Of a stretch of 8,262 nucleotides of DNA, positions 6,492 through 8,262 are shown one piece after another. Position 1 is the stretch's first letter. The number at the start of each line of letters is the position of its first letter. Source of the stretch: an uncultured bacterium. GTDB lineage: Bacteria > Patescibacteriota > Gracilibacteria > UBA4473. The stretch lies in contig CAMZKS010000089.1 of the NCBI GenBank assembly GCA_947311285.1, forward strand, positions 1 to 8,262, given 5' to 3'. Position numbers and translations under genes: made by a program. The notes beneath the pieces are model-generated. The model was not told the DNA's origin. It worked only from the letters and a program-made list of their open reading frames with translations, and ran no database searches.

Positions 6492-6772
6492 TAAACTTTA
6501 AATATTTTAGGAAATACTTCGCGCCCGACTCCAAATTGTAGCTCGGCACTACCGCGTGAAATTTGGGAGATACTAACCCCTAAGGTCTCTGAAATTTCTC
6601 GTTGAGGATAACCGGCCATCAGCATTTCGATAAGCGCATAACGATCACACAAAGTGTTGCATTCCTTGGGGGTCATAAAGGCTCGTAGGAAATTTTCTAC
6701 ATCCTTATCACTTTCTAAATGGGCTATAATTGAAGCTATTTTCTTTAATACTTGGGCTTTGTTTTTTGTCAT
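6491..6772 (-). CDS. trpR: Trp repressor-family transcriptional regulator
   Basis: A 93-residue all-helical DNA-binding protein of the TrpR superfamily. The core FLRAFMTPKECNTLCDRYALIEMLMAG is followed by a helix-turn-helix (about 57-76) with QREISETLGVSISQISRGS. Against E. coli TrpR (MLTPDEREALGTR...TITRGSNSL), the key tryptophan-binding residues align: Thr44 to T34, Arg54 to R44, Arg84 to R73, with the RGS motif kept. Two other pocket positions differ (Thr81 to Gln70, Ser88 to Glu77). The RGS motif and trp neighbours favour TrpR over the YerC branch of the family. It is the first gene of the operon and overlaps trpE by one base. With L-Trp bound it probably represses its own operon through the palindrome at 6776-6793. 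Confidence 0.88.
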   Translation of the reverse strand: MTKNKAQVLKKIASIIAHLESDKDVENFLRAFMTPKECNTLCDRYALIEMLMAGYPQREISETLGVSISQISRGSAELQFGVGREVFPKIFKV

Positions 6773-6775
6773 TTT

Positions 6776-6793
6776 GTACCGGTTAAGCGGTGC
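6776..6793. promoter_or_regulatory. Candidate TrpR operator
   Basis: GTACCGGTTAAGCGGTGC is an 18-bp imperfect palindrome: 14 of 18 positions match its reverse complement. It has the E. coli trp-operator layout GNACTAGTTAACTAGTNC, sharing the outer GNAC, the central GTTAA and the right GT-N-C arm. It lies between the predicted -10 box (ends at 6795) and the trpR ATG (6772), covering the predicted transcription start near 6788. Bound repressor would block initiation of the whole trp operon. The match is by eye. Confidence 0.65.
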
Positions 6794-6794
6794 A

Positions 6795-6822
6795 AAGATA
6801 AAGTTCGCCCATATTTAGTCAA
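6795..6822 (-). promoter_or_regulatory. Predicted promoter of the trpR-trpE-2H-trpG-trpD operon
   Basis: On the minus strand TTGACT (6822-6817; 5 of 6) is followed after 16 bp by TATCTT (6800-6795; 4 of 6). The predicted start near 6788 gives a leader of about 16 nt, too short for an attenuator or leader peptide. Regulation therefore appears to be by repressor only. Its -35 region overlaps the -35 region of the divergent ruvC promoter. Confidence 0.6.
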
Positions 6823-6831
6823 TCGCTTTTC

Positions 6832-6840
6832 TGTTATACT
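6832..6840 (+). promoter_or_regulatory. Predicted extended -10 promoter of ruvC (near-leaderless)
   Basis: TGTTATACT is an extended -10 element (TGn plus TATACT, 5 of 6). It ends eight bases before the ruvC ATG, so the predicted transcript starts about two bases before the start codon. No good -35 is seen, as is common with extended -10 promoters. Confidence 0.5.
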
Positions 6841-6848
6841 TTCCAAGT

Positions 6849-7319
6849 ATGATAACTATTGGAATTGATCCGGGATACGAACGTTGTGGTTTTGCGGTGT
6901 TACAGCAAACAGGTAATCAGTCTAAACTACTGACTTTTGGGACCATAAGAACCAAAGCTCAAACGGATTTTTTAGTGAGACAGGCCGAAATTGCGGAAGA
7001 TTTTTTGGTGTTACTTGAGCGTTATAAGCCGCAAAAGCTGTCAATTGAAGATTTGTTCTTTGCCAAAAATGTGACGACAGGTTTAAAAGTGGCACAAATA
7101 AGAGGGGTATTAACGTATTTGGCTTACGAAGCGGGCTTGAGGGTGATCGAGCCAAAACCAACCGAAGTAAAAAAGTTTTTTTGTGGTGATGGCTGTGCGG
7201 ATAAAAAGGCGATGCAACAAATGGCACAAATAACATTTAATCTAAAAGATTCACCTAAAATTGATGATGCGGCGGATGCGATTGCTATGGCCTACTATGG
7301 AGCTCTGGTGAGAGGATAA
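6849..7319 (+). CDS. ruvC: Crossover junction endodeoxyribonuclease RuvC
   Basis: A 156-residue RNase H-fold resolvase that cuts Holliday junctions as a dimer with RuvAB during recombination and fork repair. The acidic catalytic residues are present: D7 in IGIDPG, E67 in SIEDLFFAKN, and D140/D143 in KIDDAADAIAMA. The segment FFAKNVTTGLKVAQIRGV (70-87) and the KPTEVKKFFCGDGCADKKAM stretch (103-122) are typical of RuvC. Length is near normal (about 160-175). It is divergent from trpR, with a likely leaderless mRNA. ruvA and ruvB are not visible within the remaining window. Confidence 0.96.
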   Translation: MITIGIDPGYERCGFAVLQQTGNQSKLLTFGTIRTKAQTDFLVRQAEIAEDFLVLLERYKPQKLSIEDLFFAKNVTTGLKVAQIRGVLTYLAYEAGLRVIEPKPTEVKKFFCGDGCADKKAMQQMAQITFNLKDSPKIDDAADAIAMAYYGALVRG

Positions 7320-7326
7320 AGAGGCG

Positions 7327-7336
7327 GCCTTAAGGC
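7327..7336. repeat. GC-rich perfect 10-bp palindrome after ruvC
   Basis: GCCTTAAGGC reads identically on both strands, seven bases past the ruvC stop. It could form a three-pair hairpin with a TTAA loop, but no T-run follows. Terminator function is therefore unlikely. Confidence 0.35.
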
Positions 7337-7341
7337 TAGTA

Positions 7342-7355
7342 AAAATCATGATTTT
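7342..7355. repeat. Perfect 14-bp palindrome in a promoter region (candidate operator)
   Basis: AAAATCATGATTTT is a perfect dyad ending four bases before the TATAAT at 7360. It lies in the spacer of the predicted promoter of the downstream membrane-protein gene, a typical site for a dimeric repressor. The binding protein is unknown. Confidence 0.45.
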
Positions 7356-7359
7356 AAGG

Positions 7360-7365
7360 TATAAT
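7360..7365 (+). promoter_or_regulatory. Predicted -10 box of a leaderless promoter
   Basis: A perfect TATAAT is followed by exactly six bases and then ATG (7372), placing the predicted transcription start on the A of the start codon. No convincing -35 is visible 16-18 bp upstream. Confidence 0.55.
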
Positions 7366-7371
7366 GAAGTA

Positions 7372-8262
7372 ATGGCGAAGGAAGAAGAAAAACAAGAATC
7401 AATTAATAAGAAATCGCAAATTACACCAGCGGAGGCAGAAAAGCGTGTCAGTACGGCCGTGTCGGACGTGGTGCCAGAGGATGAAGAGAGTCTTTTGATC
7501 GAAGAGGATGGTGATTCTTTTTGGGTGATTCAGCGTGTATTTTGGGGCATATTAAAAACAGGGGCACTGTTAGTGCTCTTACTTTTTTTGATTTGGTTAG
7601 TATGGCGACCAACCTCCTTTGTGGGGGAGCAAACAATGCCAGGTTTTGAATTTGAACCGGATTCGATTGAACAAGTAGAGGCGCCTAAGGAGAAAGATTC
7701 AGAATCTTGGTGGAAGAAAATATTTAGTGGGAGTCAGGAAGACGTCATACCGGGAATAAATTCGCAAACAGAGAACTCTCCGGTTGAGATTAAAAAACGT
7801 AAAGCGGAAGAAAAAAACGCGGTTAATTTAAATAGTAAAGACCCAGTAAATATTGCCTATGAACTCGAAACAGCCAGAGTATTGCTGGTTAGGGGTATTA
7901 TTCCAGAATCCATTCAATGGCTTCGAGAAGCCAAAACAATTGGCGATATTTCTATGCAAATGTTGCGTGAGGGCACGCCCCAGTATCGTTCGGCTCAAGT
8001 GGAAGAAATTATTGCAACATCCGACAAATTGTTTCTTCAATCCGTTAATTTACGCACACAATTACAAGCCGAAATCACTTATTTTGTTGCAGAGGGGCAG
8101 GCAGCGAATGACCAAACCTTAGCACTGGAACAACAGATTTCTGCGAACTTAAAGCGATTAGATCCTGTTTCGATTGAAGGGTTGGTGATTCAGAAGATAA
8201 AGTCACAACAAAACGCGAATTACTTTATGTCGAACGCTAAAATCCGCGATACACTACTTCGA
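7372..8262 (+). CDS. Unrecognised single-pass membrane protein, 3' end beyond the window
   Basis: An open frame of 297 codons starts MAKEEEKQESINKKSQ and continues past the right edge without a stop. Residues 1-56 are acidic and hydrophilic. One clear transmembrane helix spans about 57-78 (FWGILKTGALLVLLLFLIWLVW) and is followed by Arg. A charged, Pro/Ser/Glu-rich linker (about 80-155, with SWWKKIF near 111-117) follows. From about 158 onward it is helix-forming, with repeated Leu/Ala/Glu/Gln patterns (IAYELETARVLLVRGIIPES..., then Gln-rich segments), which suggests a helical or coiled-coil domain, possibly TPR-like. No family is recognised. Topology is uncertain: the basic residues flanking the helix do not clearly decide it. 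The start is supported by a TATAAT six bases upstream and the strongly coding-like composition. Shorter open frames inside it on both strands are not credible genes. Confidence 0.72.
   Translation, partial: MAKEEEKQESINKKSQITPAEAEKRVSTAVSDVVPEDEESLLIEEDGDSFWVIQRVFWGILKTGALLVLLLFLIWLVWRPTSFVGEQTMPGFEFEPDSIEQVEAPKEKDSESWWKKIFSGSQEDVIPGINSQTENSPVEIKKRKAEEKNAVNLNSKDPVNIAYELETARVLLVRGIIPESIQWLREAKTIGDISMQMLREGTPQYRSAQVEEIIATSDKLFLQSVNLRTQLQAEITYFVAEGQAANDQTLALEQQISANLKRLDPVSIEGLVIQKIKSQQNANYFMSNAKIRDTLLR

Noticed and set aside
6773..6788. Trp leader peptide, attenuator or T-box before the trp operon
   Set aside because: The predicted leader is about 16 nt, with no Trp-rich short frame or alternative hairpins.
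6922..7236. A 104-codon minus-strand frame within ruvC
   Set aside because: It is antisense to a clearly recognised RuvC, with composition of a shadow frame.
7321..7340. Terminator after ruvC
   Set aside because: The GCCTTAAGGC dyad has too short a stem and no T-run follows.
7448..8122. Open frames at 7448-7636 (-), 7828-8040 (-) and 7853-8122 (+) as genes
   Set aside because: All lie inside the continuous 297-codon membrane-protein frame from 7372, and their translations have no protein-like pattern or start signals.
1..8262. Mobile elements, CRISPR arrays or phage genes
   Set aside because: No spaced direct repeats, transposase or integrase motifs, or terminal inverted repeats were seen on either strand.

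Overview
The window looks like chromosome from a small-genome, AT-rich bacterium, probably of the Candidate Phyla Radiation (Patescibacteria). That placement is inferred from compact gene packing, a short RuvC, a bL28 with a long Lys/Ala-rich tail, and the absence of a convincing Shine-Dalgarno sequence before any gene. Stops TAA, TAG and TGA are all used (TGA ends trpG), so the code looks standard. Apart from the two window edges, all genes appear intact except possibly the 5' end of the MFS gene.

Left part (1-1460). The first 32 codons of an acylneuraminate cytidylyltransferase run leftward off the edge. A membrane protein of the major facilitator type runs divergently from it, and its N-terminus may be hidden by a homopolymer frameshift. 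A leftward tRNA-Tyr follows, with its own promoter and a strong intrinsic terminator that ends almost at the MFS stop codon.

Middle (1461-2974). Three leftward genes: a SpoU-type RNA methyltransferase, ribosomal protein bL28 with its own promoter and terminator, and a YgjV-like multi-pass membrane protein with a leaderless-looking promoter.

Tryptophan block (2975-6822). A leftward operon trpR - trpE - 2H-phosphoesterase-like gene - trpG - trpD. Two of the junctions are TAATG stop/start overlaps. It encodes conversion of chorismate to phosphoribosyl-anthranilate under a Trp-repressor homologue. Just upstream of trpR lies an 18-bp imperfect palindrome centred on TTAA. It has the same layout as the E. 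coli trp operator and sits between the predicted -10 box and the start codon, so trpR probably controls itself and the whole operon. trpC/F, trpB and trpA are not in the window.

Right part (6823-8262). ruvC (Holliday-junction resolvase) is divergent from trpR. It is followed by the first 297 codons of an unrecognised single-pass membrane protein that runs off the right edge. Both rightward genes have a -10 hexamer only 6-8 bases before their ATG, which predicts leaderless mRNAs. Several leftward promoters share a 16-bp spacer.
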